Positions 34,891-43,958 of a stretch of DNA of 64,000 bases are shown here, piece by piece. This stretch comes from UBA7672 sp040398425 (GTDB taxonomy: Bacteria > Pseudomonadota > Alphaproteobacteria > Caulobacterales > Hyphomonadaceae): assembly GCA_040398425.1 (NCBI GenBank), contig JBBATZ010000004.1, forward strand, positions 56,376-120,375. Direction: 5' to 3'. Below the pieces are notes generated by a model. That model searched no databases. It was not told the DNA's origin and was given only the letters and a program-made list of their open reading frames with translations. Position 1 is the stretch's first letter. The number at the start of each line of letters is the position of its first letter. Made by a program: the position numbers and the translations under genes.

Positions 34891-35742
34891 CTAGTCTGCC
34901 AGCAACTTCTCAAGCGCGTCGGCTACAGCCGTCATCCCCTTCGCATTCGGATGATAGAGCGCGCCCGCGACAGGAACTCCCGGGCGGGGATAGCCATGCA
35001 TCCACGGGTCCGCACCGCAGGCGTTATGAGCTTTGGAGAATTCGGAGGCGGCGATAATGCTGGCGTTGTTTTGCCCGGCGACTGTGCGCGTGATCTCTGC
35101 AAGGCGGCTGGCGGTGTAGCGGGCGCCATCGGCCTGGAAGGCGTCGAGCGGCGCGGCAGGGCATGTTCCCGCTTCGGGGAGCACGGCGAGATAGTCGACG
35201 AAGACTAGCTGTGCCTCTGGCGCGCGGTGGCGGATCTCCTTTGCGATGGCGTCCAGGCGAGCCGCGAGCTCGGCGTAAGTTTTTTCGGCTGGCGGCGCGG
35301 TCATCGGCGCGCAGTTGGCTTCGACGCCAGTTTCGGCCATCAGGCCGGCGCAGGAAGCGTTGGTGAGGCCGCCGATATAGCCAAGATCATTGCCGCCTAT
35401 GGTGACGGTGACGAGGCGCGTGTCGGACGTGAGGGCATCTAGCTGCGGTGGGACAGCGCCACGCGGGCCGGTGAGGTGGGCGGTGGTGGCGCCGCTGCAG
35501 CTGACGTCAGTGAGGTTCAGATGCAGCCGCGCAGCCAGCTGGTGCGCGTAGTTCTGCGTAGAGCGGTAGCAGGGCGCGTGCGTCGCCTCATAATAGTCCG
35601 GTATGCCGGGACCGGCCGCAAAGGAAGACCCCATCGCGACGTACTTCGCGCCGCTCGGCAGGGATGACGCCGGTTGTGGGGTGTGAACGCAGGCCGCTAG
35701 CAACGTGACGGCGAGCGCGGCGCAGAACCGTGTGATGAACAT
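34891..35742 (-). CDS. SGNH/GDSL hydrolase lipoprotein
   Basis: A 283-residue exported esterase. The lipobox is 'TLLAAC' (Cys18). The nucleophile block has GSS in place of GDS (Ser40 in 'YVAMGSSFAAGPG'), the oxyanion block is 'VTIGGNDLGYIG', and the terminal catalytic His is in 'ALYHPNAKGM'. The spacing and 'CYRSTQNYAHQLA' resemble the lipase-2/GDSL group often active on short acyl esters. The ATG at 35742 is supported by GGGGAAAG upstream. It is convergent with the S41 gene, with one base between. Confidence 0.85.
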   Translation of the reverse strand: MFITRFCAALAVTLLAACVHTPQPASSLPSGAKYVAMGSSFAAGPGIPDYYEATHAPCYRSTQNYAHQLAARLHLNLTDVSCSGATTAHLTGPRGAVPPQLDALTSDTRLVTVTIGGNDLGYIGGLTNASCAGLMAETGVEANCAPMTAPPAEKTYAELAARLDAIAKEIRHRAPEAQLVFVDYLAVLPEAGTCPAAPLDAFQADGARYTASRLAEITRTVAGQNNASIIAASEFSKAHNACGADPWMHGYPRPGVPVAGALYHPNAKGMTAVADALEKLLAD

Positions 35743-35833
35743 GACGTCTTTCCCCGGCATTTGATAAAGCGAGCTAACACCGGCGCGTGGCGCATGCCTA
35801 GCCGTCGCTGCGCGGGCGCGTTAAGCCGCCCGC

Positions 35834-36424
35834 ATGAGCATTGAACCCGTCGTCCTCGAGAACGCCTTTGTCCGGCTGGAGCCGCTGGACGAGCGTCATC
35901 GCGAACCGCTGCGCGAAGCGGGCAATGATCCTGACCTGTGGCGGTTCGCCAATGTGAATCTGGATAACGCCAACTTCGACGCGTGGATGGATCATCGCTT
36001 CACGGAGATGAAACGCGCGGGCGAGATGACGTGGGCCGTGTTCGACAAGGCGTCGGAGGGCCATGTCGGATCGACAAGCTACCTGGCTGTCGTGCTTGCG
36101 CACAAGCGGCTGGAGATCGGCTGGACGTGGTACGCCAAGCGCGTCTGGGCCGGGCCGGTCAATCCGTCGTGCAAGCGGATGCTGCTGGCGCATGGCTTTG
36201 ACATACTCGGGCTCAATCGCATGGAGCTGAAAGCGGACGCGCGCAACGAGCGTTCCTGCAAGGCGATGGCGCGGTTCGGCGCGACGTTCGAAGGCATCCA
36301 TCGCTCGCACATGGTCCGGCCTGACGGTCGCTTGCGCGATACGGCCTGGTTCAGTGTGATCCGCGAGGATTGGCCTAGCGTTCGCGACGGGCTGGATACG
36401 CGGTTGGAGGCGTTTGCAAAGTGA
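35834..36424 (+). CDS. GNAT-family N-acetyltransferase (RimJ/RimL-like)
   Basis: A 196-residue acetyltransferase: N-terminal 'VRLEPLDERHREPLREAGND' and the core 'RLEIGWTWYAKRVWAGPVNP' with 'LKADARNERSCKAMARFGAT', the arrangement of RimJ/RimL-type enzymes that acetylate protein N-termini or small molecules. The acetyl-CoA loop is atypical (no clear Q/RxxGxG/A). The substrate is unknown. It overlaps the csaA start by four bases, so the two are co-translated. Confidence 0.82.
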   Translation: MSIEPVVLENAFVRLEPLDERHREPLREAGNDPDLWRFANVNLDNANFDAWMDHRFTEMKRAGEMTWAVFDKASEGHVGSTSYLAVVLAHKRLEIGWTWYAKRVWAGPVNPSCKRMLLAHGFDILGLNRMELKADARNERSCKAMARFGATFEGIHRSHMVRPDGRLRDTAWFSVIREDWPSVRDGLDTRLEAFAK

Positions 36425-36762
36425 CACCAGTGGTCACTTTCGACGACTTCATGAAGGTCGACATCCGCGTGGGCGTCGTCGTGGCGGCGGAGCCATTTCC
36501 GGAAGCGCGCAAGCCGGCCATCAAGCTGCGGATCGATTTTGGATCGGAGATCGGCGAGAAGAAATCGTCGGCCCAGATCACCAAGCACTATTCACCTGAA
36601 GCCTTGATCGGGAAGCGTGTGCTCGCGGTCGTGAACTTCCCGCCGCGCCAGATCGGCAAATTCATGTCTGAGGTGCTGACCCTCGGCGTGCCCGATGACG
36701 AGGGCGCTGTCGTGCTGATCACGCCAGATCTGGCGACACCGATTGGCGGCAGGTTGTTCTAG
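36421..36762 (+). CDS. csaA: tRNA-binding/export-chaperone protein CsaA
   Basis: A 113-residue dimeric OB-fold protein related to the tRNA-binding domain of methionyl- and phenylalanyl-tRNA synthetases. It carries 'FDDFMKVDIRVGVVVAAEPF' and the C-terminal signature 'LGVPDDEGAVVLITPD'. CsaA binds tRNA and has been described as a secretion chaperone in Bacillus. It starts at a GTG overlapping the acetyltransferase stop (GTGA). It is convergent with, and overlaps by four bases, the MarR gene at 36759. Confidence 0.9.
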   Translation: MTPVVTFDDFMKVDIRVGVVVAAEPFPEARKPAIKLRIDFGSEIGEKKSSAQITKHYSPEALIGKRVLAVVNFPPRQIGKFMSEVLTLGVPDDEGAVVLITPDLATPIGGRLF

Positions 36763-37292
36763 AGCTTTTTCTCGACTGGCGCAGGCTTGCGCGTCGAGCA
36801 ATTGGCGGCGGCTTTCTGCACGATGCGCAGCTCGCTCATCATCGATGTCCATCGGCTGGAGCCCAGCGCGTCTACAAGTTCTTCCTGCACGCGCGCCCAG
36901 GCAGGCCTCGCGCGATCGAGACGGGTGCGGCCGAGAACCGTGAGCGTAAGCACGCGTTGGCGACGATCAGCCCCGCGCTCGACGGAGATCATGCCCTCAT
37001 CTGCGAGCGGACGAATGGCGCGAGGAACTCCCGAGGCGTCCATACCAAGCTTGTCGGCTAGCGCGCCTACGGTCATCGGCCCCGTCTCGGCCAGCGTCGT
37101 CATCAGGTTGAACTGGTGGCCAGTAAGTCCAAACGGCGCGAGAGCTGGATCGTAGGCGGCGACGACGGCGCGTGAAACGCGCGAAACGTGTCTGAGAATG
37201 CATGCTTCAGTCGATAGCGCCGCAGACGATGGACGCGAATCCATCACGGGCTGCTCAGAGCCACCACTGCGCGCGGCGTATTGATCCGCCAT
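36759..37292 (-). CDS. MarR-family transcriptional regulator
   Basis: A 177-residue winged-helix regulator: helix-turn-helix 'MTVGALADKLGMDASGVPRA' and wing 'GMISVERGADRRQRVLTLT', flanked by the dimerisation helices. MarR proteins respond to phenolics, drugs or oxidants and usually repress neighbouring genes; a DMT exporter starts about 1 kb upstream in the same direction. The start at 37292 is the first ATG; a later Met at residue 17 is possible. Confidence 0.87.
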   Translation of the reverse strand: MADQYAARSGGSEQPVMDSRPSSAALSTEACILRHVSRVSRAVVAAYDPALAPFGLTGHQFNLMTTLAETGPMTVGALADKLGMDASGVPRAIRPLADEGMISVERGADRRQRVLTLTVLGRTRLDRARPAWARVQEELVDALGSSRWTSMMSELRIVQKAAANCSTRKPAPVEKKL

Positions 37293-37362
37293 TGAAGTTG
37301 TCCGTCATTGCCCTTCGGCAATCCTGATCCCGCTGAATCGGTACTGGCGTGGGGCCTTGTCG

Positions 37363-38235
37363 TCAACGGCGCCCAGCTAGCCAGACGCCGATGAGCACAA
37401 GTGCACACCCAGCGAGCTGTATTTCAGTCAGTGCCTCGCCAAAGAGCGGCCAGGCAATCATCGCGCCGGTGACGGGCTGGATCAGAAGCAGAAGGCCGGC
37501 CAGCGCCGCTGGGGTTGCCCCAACGCCAGCCACGATGAGGCCCTGACCGATCACGTGGGCGACCACCGCGAGCGCAAACGGCCAGACGAACCAGTCCGGG
37601 CTTGGCGGAATCAGCGTCTCACCCTTCACGCCGCACGAGACCGCCATCACCGCCAGCGTCGTCACGGTCGACCAGAACAACACCTGCATGGCGTCGGTAT
37701 CGCGTCGGGCAAGCTTCGCGAAAAAGAGGTAGAGACCGACCATCACGGCGGCGAGCAGGGCGAGCGCGTCTCCAGCCAGCGCGGTCGGGCCCGTGTAGGC
37801 GGCGCCGCCGGAGAGTAGGAAGGCGCCGGCCAGCGCGATGGCGAGTGCGATCAGCCAGATGCGGGCCGGTCGTTCACCCAGCGCCACCCAGGCTATGAGG
37901 CCTACCGCTGCATTGCCCAGGTTCACTAGAAAGGTGGCGTTGGCGACAGAGGTCATCACCAGCGAGGCGTGCCAGAAAGCGATGTCGAGGCCGAAGAACG
38001 TCCCTGCGAGCAGCGCCATCTTCGACGGCCGGCCGATGCGTCCGCCCTGCGCATAGATCACGCCCGCCATCAGCGGCAGGGCGAAGGTGAAACGCCAGAA
38101 GCCGGTCGCCTGCGGTTCGAACGCGGACAGGCGTAACCCGATCGGGGCGAAACCGATGGCGATCGCCCCGCAGATCAGCATGACGGGACCCGCCCAGGTC
38201 GGGGCGGGCCGGACGAGGGCGGTCGGCGTGGTCAA
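37363..38235 (-). CDS. EamA/DMT-superfamily transporter
   Basis: A 290-residue protein with ten hydrophobic helices arranged as two EamA repeats, for example 'GLDIAFWHASLVMTSVANAT' in the first and 'VVAHVIGQGLIVAGVGATPA' in the second. Such exporters carry metabolites or drugs out of the cell. Its start overlaps the gluQ stop by four bases, so the two are co-translated. The substrate is unknown. Confidence 0.87.
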   Translation of the reverse strand: MTTPTALVRPAPTWAGPVMLICGAIAIGFAPIGLRLSAFEPQATGFWRFTFALPLMAGVIYAQGGRIGRPSKMALLAGTFFGLDIAFWHASLVMTSVANATFLVNLGNAAVGLIAWVALGERPARIWLIALAIALAGAFLLSGGAAYTGPTALAGDALALLAAVMVGLYLFFAKLARRDTDAMQVLFWSTVTTLAVMAVSCGVKGETLIPPSPDWFVWPFALAVVAHVIGQGLIVAGVGATPAALAGLLLLIQPVTGAMIAWPLFGEALTEIQLAGCALVLIGVWLAGRR

Positions 38236-39104
38236 GCGGGCAATCCGATGCGAGCGCGAATTTCGGCTGGGGATACGCCCGCTTCGCGTAGGGCTGCAAG
38301 GGTGAGCGACTTGTCTCGCTTGGCGTAGCGCTTGCCGTCGGGACCCGTCAGCAGGGTGTGGTGCGAATAGATCGGCGTCGGGAAGCCGAGCAGTTTCTGC
38401 AGCAACACATGCACGTGCGTGGAGCTGCGCAGGTCCTCGCCACGAATGACGTGCGAGACCTGCTGTTGCGCATCGTCATGCACGACGCAGAGGTGATAGC
38501 TCGCGGGCGTGTCCTTGCGCGCGAGGATTACGTCCCCGTGCAAGTGTGGACGCGCTGTTAGTCTGCGTTCCGCATTTGTTGCGAGATCGCGTTCGACGAA
38601 TTCCAATCGCGGGAAATCTTCGCCTAGCAGGTCCTGTGAGTATCTCATCGAGATGCGCCAGGCGAAAACATCGCCACGTGCGATGCGCGATTGCTCTTCG
38701 TCCGCTGACATCGGACTCGCGGGGCCAGGATAGATGACGCCGTCGATTCCCTCTCCAGGTGCATGCGGCGCCGACAGGGACTGCTCGGCGATTTCACGGC
38801 GCGTCAGAAAGCAGCGATAGAGCACGCCAAGCGCGCGGAGCTTGTCGAGGGCTGCTGCGTAATCGTCGAAATGATCAGACTGCCGGCGCACGGGCAGGGG
38901 CCAATCGAGTCCAAGCCAGGCGAGATCGTCGAGCAGAGCTGTCTCGAATTCAGGGCGGCAGCGCGTACGGTCGATGTCCTCGATCCGCAAAAGAAAAACG
39001 CCGCCAGCGGAGCGGGCGGCGTGGTGGGCAAGGATTGCAGAGTAGGCGTGTCCGAGGTGGAGGCGTCCCGTTGGGCTCGGCGCGAAACGCGTTGTGAAGC
39101 GCAT
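38232..39104 (-). CDS. gluQ: Glutamyl-Q tRNA(Asp) synthetase
   Basis: A 290-residue truncated glutamyl-tRNA-synthetase paralogue that attaches glutamate to queuosine at position 34 of tRNA(Asp). The class I signatures are 'FAPSPTGRLHLGHA' (HIGH-type, His16-Leu-Gly-His19) and 'GKRYAKRDKSLTL' (KMSKS-like). The anticodon-binding domain is absent, as expected. The zinc region is not the canonical four-Cys type. It is translationally coupled to the downstream DMT transporter. Confidence 0.92.
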   Translation of the reverse strand: MRFTTRFAPSPTGRLHLGHAYSAILAHHAARSAGGVFLLRIEDIDRTRCRPEFETALLDDLAWLGLDWPLPVRRQSDHFDDYAAALDKLRALGVLYRCFLTRREIAEQSLSAPHAPGEGIDGVIYPGPASPMSADEEQSRIARGDVFAWRISMRYSQDLLGEDFPRLEFVERDLATNAERRLTARPHLHGDVILARKDTPASYHLCVVHDDAQQQVSHVIRGEDLRSSTHVHVLLQKLLGFPTPIYSHHTLLTGPDGKRYAKRDKSLTLAALREAGVSPAEIRARIGLPA

Positions 39105-39123
39105 CGCACCGAGCCCGGGAAGC

Positions 39124-41079
39124 TTACTTGGAGTGTTCGACCTTGAGGCCGAGGTCCTTGATGGCCTGGGCAGGGGAGCCCATGCCTGCGCTCAACACTG
39201 TGCTGACCAGCGTGCCGAACGGCATCGGTTTCGTCGGTTGCACCGCGAGGCGCAGCTTGCCGCCCGTCGAGAGGAATTCGGCGACCGGGTTCAGCAGCGT
39301 CGCGAGTTCCGGGATGCCGGAGACGTCGGGACGCGCCATCATCTTCACGCCATCAACCGCCTGCGCACGGACTTGCGCGCCGGTCATCGGTTCGGGGCTC
39401 ATGCCGATCGACGGGCTGAGGTCGCCCATGATGCCGAAGATCTTGCCGAGGCCGCCATTGTCCTTGAAATTCACGTCGATCAGCTTGAGCGACGAGTTGG
39501 ACTGGAACACGTTGGCGAGGGCCATTTCGTTCGGCTCACCCGTTTCCGGGATCAGGTCCGACACGGCCTTGAAGCTCGGGAAGGCGCCTTCATACTTGGC
39601 GTTGAAGTCGAGCAGTTCCGGTCCGCCGAGACCGATTTCGATTTTGGTGTCGCCGTTCTGGGCGTTCCAGTTCCAGCCGAAATTGCTGTTGAGCGTCAGC
39701 TTGCTGAGACCATTCTTGTCGAGCATCGCCTTCATCTGCGTCATCTCGGCAAGTTCAGCCGCCGCCGCTTCCGCAGCAGCAGGGTCGTCACTGGCGGGGA
39801 CGGCGCCGGCGTACGTCGTAGCGAAGTCGAGCAGCGTGCCGATGTTGACGGTCATGTTCTTCGCCGAGGCGGTCAGTTTGGTCGGGATGAACCAATGGAA
39901 GCCGGTCGCGTCGAAGTTGGTTTCTTCGGCGGTGTAGACGGGCTGCCCGCCGAGCGTCATGGCTTCGTTTTCGGAGTGCCACTTGCCGAGACCCATCAGG
40001 TTGGCTTCTGTGCGCGGCGGCATCACGCCCTTGACGAGATAGCCGAGAACTTTCTCGAGGCGCAGATCCTCAAGCGTCATCAGGCCAAACTTGTAGTTGA
40101 AGGCAAGCGGCGGAGCGCCAGCCATGCTCGGTGCTGTAAGTGAGTAATCGACGTCGCGGATAAACATGCCGTCGAGGTCGCCGCCACGAAGACCGCGCGC
40201 GCCCATCGTTTTGACAGTAACGTTGCCCGAGACTGTCTCGCCAGCTTCGACCATCTCGAAGCCGATCTTGTAGTCAAAATAGGCTGCTGTATCGACGCCG
40301 TAGGACTGCATTACCGACGTGAACTGCTGCAACATCGGCAGGAAGGTCGCCATCGGATCGTACGGGTCCGCCGGAGCGGCTGGCGCCGGGATCACCTGGT
40401 AGGGCTTCAGTACGACGTCATCGATGATCATGCGGCCGAGCGAGATGTCCATGCGGCTCACTTGCGGCGCCGTGTACATGTCCATGCCGTCCATGCTGAA
40501 CGGATCTTCGAGGCCCGGCGGAACTTCGACCGGGGCCGTCGGATCTTCTGGCTGGAACTTCAGCGGCGTTGCGTCGTCGGCAGGAACCAGATCCGGTTCA
40601 ATACCGCCCATGCTGCTGTTGATCGCGTCGGCGAGGCCGAACACCGAGATGTTCTTGGCGTCGATGCGCCGGGCGAGCTTGGCGGTCTCGGTCAGGCGCT
40701 TGCCGGCGATACGGTCTTCGAGAAGCTTGGCGTCGAAATCCCACAGGCGGAGTTCAGCGATCTGCAGGCCGACGGCCGGCATCTCTTTCGGCGTCAGCTT
40801 GAGGTCGGTGACCAGGGTCGAATTGGTGGCGGCGTCGAAGGTGAGGTTGCCCCACGACATCACGACTTCAGCCGGGAGGAGGGCTTTGATCGCATCAAGA
40901 TTGGCGGCTTCGGTGGTCGTCCCTTTGAGCGTATCGGTCGCGAGCTTGGCGACCTGTGCTTCGATCGCCTTGGGATCGATGTCGACGGCGGCGATTGCGC
41001 CTGAGCCGCCCTGGCTGCAGCCTGCGAAAGCGCTTGCTCCCAATACTAACGCAACAAATGCCCCACCGAACGCCCGCAT
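39124..41079 (-). CDS. Large lipoprotein of unknown function
   Basis: A 651-residue lipoprotein with lipobox 'ASAFAGC' and no further membrane segment. The body reads as a series of long beta-rich units with recurring patterns such as 'SWGNLTFDAATNSTLVTDLK' and 'NLTVNIGTLLDF'-like strands, which recall AsmA/LolA-like lipid-handling folds only in general texture. It is acidic and probably periplasmic on the outer or inner membrane. It follows, in the same direction, a TadD-like lipoprotein gene about 100 bases upstream. No family can be named. Confidence 0.7.
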   Translation of the reverse strand: MRAFGGAFVALVLGASAFAGCSQGGSGAIAAVDIDPKAIEAQVAKLATDTLKGTTTEAANLDAIKALLPAEVVMSWGNLTFDAATNSTLVTDLKLTPKEMPAVGLQIAELRLWDFDAKLLEDRIAGKRLTETAKLARRIDAKNISVFGLADAINSSMGGIEPDLVPADDATPLKFQPEDPTAPVEVPPGLEDPFSMDGMDMYTAPQVSRMDISLGRMIIDDVVLKPYQVIPAPAAPADPYDPMATFLPMLQQFTSVMQSYGVDTAAYFDYKIGFEMVEAGETVSGNVTVKTMGARGLRGGDLDGMFIRDVDYSLTAPSMAGAPPLAFNYKFGLMTLEDLRLEKVLGYLVKGVMPPRTEANLMGLGKWHSENEAMTLGGQPVYTAEETNFDATGFHWFIPTKLTASAKNMTVNIGTLLDFATTYAGAVPASDDPAAAEAAAAELAEMTQMKAMLDKNGLSKLTLNSNFGWNWNAQNGDTKIEIGLGGPELLDFNAKYEGAFPSFKAVSDLIPETGEPNEMALANVFQSNSSLKLIDVNFKDNGGLGKIFGIMGDLSPSIGMSPEPMTGAQVRAQAVDGVKMMARPDVSGIPELATLLNPVAEFLSTGGKLRLAVQPTKPMPFGTLVSTVLSAGMGSPAQAIKDLGLKVEHSK

Positions 41080-41180
41080 ATCACCCTCCTGAAGACTTCG
41101 GGCGACTGATAGCGGGTGTCGTTTGCGCTGGCGAGCGGAAGATGCCGTTCCCGCGCTGGATTATTTTGCTGTCAGACTAC

Positions 41181-42014
41181 TCAGTTCTTGCTACCGCGCA
41201 GGGTTTCCCACGTGCGCGACGCATTGAGCAGGGACCGGAAATAGTCCCGGTTGGCACCGACCATCGCCTTGGGCAGATCTGTCCCGGCGGCGGTCTCAAC
41301 TTCCTCGAACTTGCCCTGGACGCCGAGGGCCAGGATCAGGTTCTGGGTGATGCGGCTGTCGGCGCCGGGCTGGCTGACGGCCTGCCGCAGCGTCTGTTCG
41401 GCCAGCGCCGGCTTGCCTTCCAGAACGTAAGAAAGTGCCAGGTTGGACAGGACCTTGGGATTGTCCGGCGAGATCGCCAGCGCCTTGCGGTAGTAGTCCT
41501 GCGCCGGGCCGTGCTGGTCGAGCGTGTCCATGGTCACGCCGATAATGGAGAGCAGGCGCCAGTCGGTCTGGCCGTTGGCCTCGGCGCGGGCGAGGGCGTA
41601 GGCGGCGTCTTCGGCCTTGCCGACGTCGAGCGAGGCCTGGGCGTAAATGAGCGTGAGGTCGACATCGCCCTGCTTCAGGGTGAGGGCCTGCTGGGCGACT
41701 TCGGCGGCGCGAGGCGAGGAGCCGATGCCGCGCAGGACGCGGGCGTATTTCAGCGCCGCTTCATACTCGTTGGGGTTCTTGTCGTATTCAGTCGCCCAGA
41801 ACTTGGCCTGGGTCAGCACGTCCTGCTTGTCAGCCATGGCCCGCTCGGCGGCGCTGGCGGGCATCAGGGTGACGGTCGCCTTGTCGATGGTGGCGAGTTC
41901 CTGCGTGGTCGGCGCTTCGGCGGTGATGCAGCCCGTGAGAAGGGCAAGAAGGCTGGCGCCGGCAATGACGCGGCCGGCAGACTTGTAGCTGGTCGACTTC
42001 TGGCTGGCAGACAT
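41181..42014 (-). CDS. tadD: TPR lipoprotein TadD-like
   Basis: A 278-residue lipoprotein (lipobox 'LLALLTGC') with four to five tetratricopeptide repeats between about 80 and 230 (for example 'AQDYYRKALAISPDNPKVLS' and 'NLALSYVLEGKPALAEQTLR'). This plan matches TadD, the pilotin-like lipoprotein of the Tad pilus that helps the secretin. It is unlinked to the main pilus operon 24 kb away. The ATG at 42014 has GGGGAT upstream. A generic TPR lipoprotein is the alternative. Confidence 0.72.
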   Translation of the reverse strand: MSASQKSTSYKSAGRVIAGASLLALLTGCITAEAPTTQELATIDKATVTLMPASAAERAMADKQDVLTQAKFWATEYDKNPNEYEAALKYARVLRGIGSSPRAAEVAQQALTLKQGDVDLTLIYAQASLDVGKAEDAAYALARAEANGQTDWRLLSIIGVTMDTLDQHGPAQDYYRKALAISPDNPKVLSNLALSYVLEGKPALAEQTLRQAVSQPGADSRITQNLILALGVQGKFEEVETAAGTDLPKAMVGANRDYFRSLLNASRTWETLRGSKN

Positions 42015-42106
42015 GGGCAATCCCCGGATATTACCGGAAGATTGACGCGCGCCGGATCAAGGATTCGTTAAAGCGGCGCCCAGGCTATCTGTTACCGGAA
42101 CACACC

Positions 42107-43471
42107 ATGCACCCTGCCTTTCACGCCCACCCCGACGCCGGAACACCCCTAGTTCTGGTGACCGCCAGGGGGCTGGGACCATGGACAAAAGCCCAGCCGG
42201 ACAGGGTGAAGCGGCTGGTCGATACGGCCGGGTTCCGCGGCGATCCGGGCAAAGTGCTGCTGGTGCATTCGCCCGAGGGGGAGCTGGAAAGCGTTCTGGT
42301 CGGGCTTGGTGAGGGCGTCGATGGCTTCGTACTCGCGAGTGTTTCGGGGGCTTTGCCGGCGGGGGATTATCGGCTGGCCGAGGTTCCCGAGGGGATGAAT
42401 GGCGAGACGCTGGCGCTGGGATGGGCCGACGGGGCCTACCGGTTCACCCGGTATCGTGCTGGCGAGAAAGCGCGGCGGCTGATGCTGCCGAAGTCGGTGG
42501 ATCAGACAGAAGTCGACCGGCAGGCCGAGGCGATCGACTGGCTGCGCGATCTGGTGAACACGCCGCCTTGCGATCTTGGGCCGGTGGAGATTGCGGCCGA
42601 GGCGAAGGCGCTGGCCGAGGAATTCGGGGCGAAAATCGAGATCATGGAGGGCGAAGCGCTGGAGCGCGGCTATCCGATGGTTCATGCGGTGGGAAAAGGG
42701 GCCGGGGCCGCCCAGAAGCCGCGCTTCATCGAGATTCATTGGGGTAATGAAAGCCACCCCAAGATTGCGCTGGTCGGCAAGGGCGTTGCGTTCGACACGG
42801 GCGGGCTCAACATCAAGACCGCCGGCATGGGGCTGATGAAGAAGGACATGGGTGGGGCGGCCCATGCTCTGGCGCTGTCCCGTCTGGTCATGAGCGCAGG
42901 ATTGCCGGTGCGGCTGATCTGCTGCGTGCCGGCGGTTGAAAATGCGATCGGCGCCGAGGCGTTCCGGCCAAGCGATATCCTGAAGTCGCGCAAGGGGCTG
43001 ACGGTCGAGGTGGAAGACACCGATGCGGAAGGGCGTCTGGTGCTCGGCGATGCGCTGACGCGGGCGAGCGAACACAAGCCAGAACTCATTATCGATTTCG
43101 CGACACTGACGGGCGCTGCCCGGGTGGCGCTGGGGCCGGACCTCGCTCCTCTTTATACTGACGACGATGCGCTGGCAGCGGAAATCCTCGAAGGATCCCG
43201 AGCAACAGGCGATCCGGTGTGGCGAATGCCGCTGTGGGCCGGATATGAGGCCGGTCTCAAGTCGCCGATCGCGGACATGAAGAATCTTGGCGACGGTCCC
43301 ATGGGCGGGTCCATCACCGCGGCGCTTTTTCTCAAGGCATTTGTGAACGCGCCGAGTTGGGCACATTTCGATATCTGGGCATGGCGACCCGCCAGATATG
43401 GACGTCCGGCAGGCGCGGCTGCGTGTGGATTACGCGCGGTCTGGGCAATGTTGAAAAAACGATATGTTTGA
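42107..43471 (+). CDS. Leucyl aminopeptidase family (M17) metallopeptidase
   Basis: A 454-residue cytosolic aminopeptidase. The two-metal site is visible: 'LVGKGVAFDTGGLNIK' supplies Lys and Asp ligands, 'MKKDMGGAAHALAL' another Asp, and 'VEDTDAEGRLVLGDAL' the Asp/Glu/Arg signature (DTDAEGRL in place of NTDAEGRL). The N-terminal domain is shorter than in PepA, more like the PepB/M17 subgroup. It is divergent from tadD; its stop overlaps the upstream leader of the following MarR gene. Confidence 0.92.
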   Translation: MHPAFHAHPDAGTPLVLVTARGLGPWTKAQPDRVKRLVDTAGFRGDPGKVLLVHSPEGELESVLVGLGEGVDGFVLASVSGALPAGDYRLAEVPEGMNGETLALGWADGAYRFTRYRAGEKARRLMLPKSVDQTEVDRQAEAIDWLRDLVNTPPCDLGPVEIAAEAKALAEEFGAKIEIMEGEALERGYPMVHAVGKGAGAAQKPRFIEIHWGNESHPKIALVGKGVAFDTGGLNIKTAGMGLMKKDMGGAAHALALSRLVMSAGLPVRLICCVPAVENAIGAEAFRPSDILKSRKGLTVEVEDTDAEGRLVLGDALTRASEHKPELIIDFATLTGAARVALGPDLAPLYTDDDALAAEILEGSRATGDPVWRMPLWAGYEAGLKSPIADMKNLGDGPMGGSITAALFLKAFVNAPSWAHFDIWAWRPARYGRPAGAAACGLRAVWAMLKKRYV

Positions 43472-43544
43472 TCTCGTTTGTTCCGCTTGCAGCGGAGACA
43501 AAAACGAGCGAGTCTCTGTGCGGGGCCGGCTGATTGGAGCTGAC

Positions 43545-43958
43545 ATGGATCGCGATTCCGCGCTTGCCCTTCTGAAGGACGTTCTTGCCGAAACTGTTCG
43601 TGCGGATGGTCCTGATCTTAACGTAAGACAGTCCGCTATTCTCCTGCGTGTTGCGCTGGATCCGGGACCGCACACCGTGCGTGGCCTTGCCGAAGCGCTG
43701 CAGCTCGGGAAGCCGGCTGTAAGCCGCGCACTCGATGCGCTTGAAGGACTTGGCCTCGCGGCCCGTCTTCCTGATCAGAGCGATCGACGGAGCGTTCTTG
43801 TTCAGGTCACGGCGCGCGGACAAGTTGTACTCGCCGGACTGGGGGAACGCGTGATCGCGTGCGAGCGCTCGATCGCAAAGAACGGCGCTCCGACGCTGAC
43901 CCCGATGCGGCCGAGTTTTGCGGCGCAGGGGAATGACTCCAACTCTCACGCCGCCTGA
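43545..43958 (+). CDS. MarR-family transcriptional regulator
   Basis: A 137-residue winged-helix protein: 'HTVRGLAEALQLGKPAVSRA' is the recognition helix and 'LGLAARLPDQSDRRSVLVQV' the wing. The ATG at 43545 is chosen because GGAG lies 7 bases upstream, giving a normal-sized protein rather than the longer frame from 43464. Its end overlaps the NlpC/P60 gene start by 26 bases in another frame, so the two are likely coupled. Confidence 0.85.
   Translation: MDRDSALALLKDVLAETVRADGPDLNVRQSAILLRVALDPGPHTVRGLAEALQLGKPAVSRALDALEGLGLAARLPDQSDRRSVLVQVTARGQVVLAGLGERVIACERSIAKNGAPTLTPMRPSFAAQGNDSNSHAA

Noticed and set aside
43464..43544. Longer start for the MarR gene at 43464
   Set aside because: It would overlap the aminopeptidase end and lacks a ribosome site; the ATG at 43545 has GGAG and normal length.
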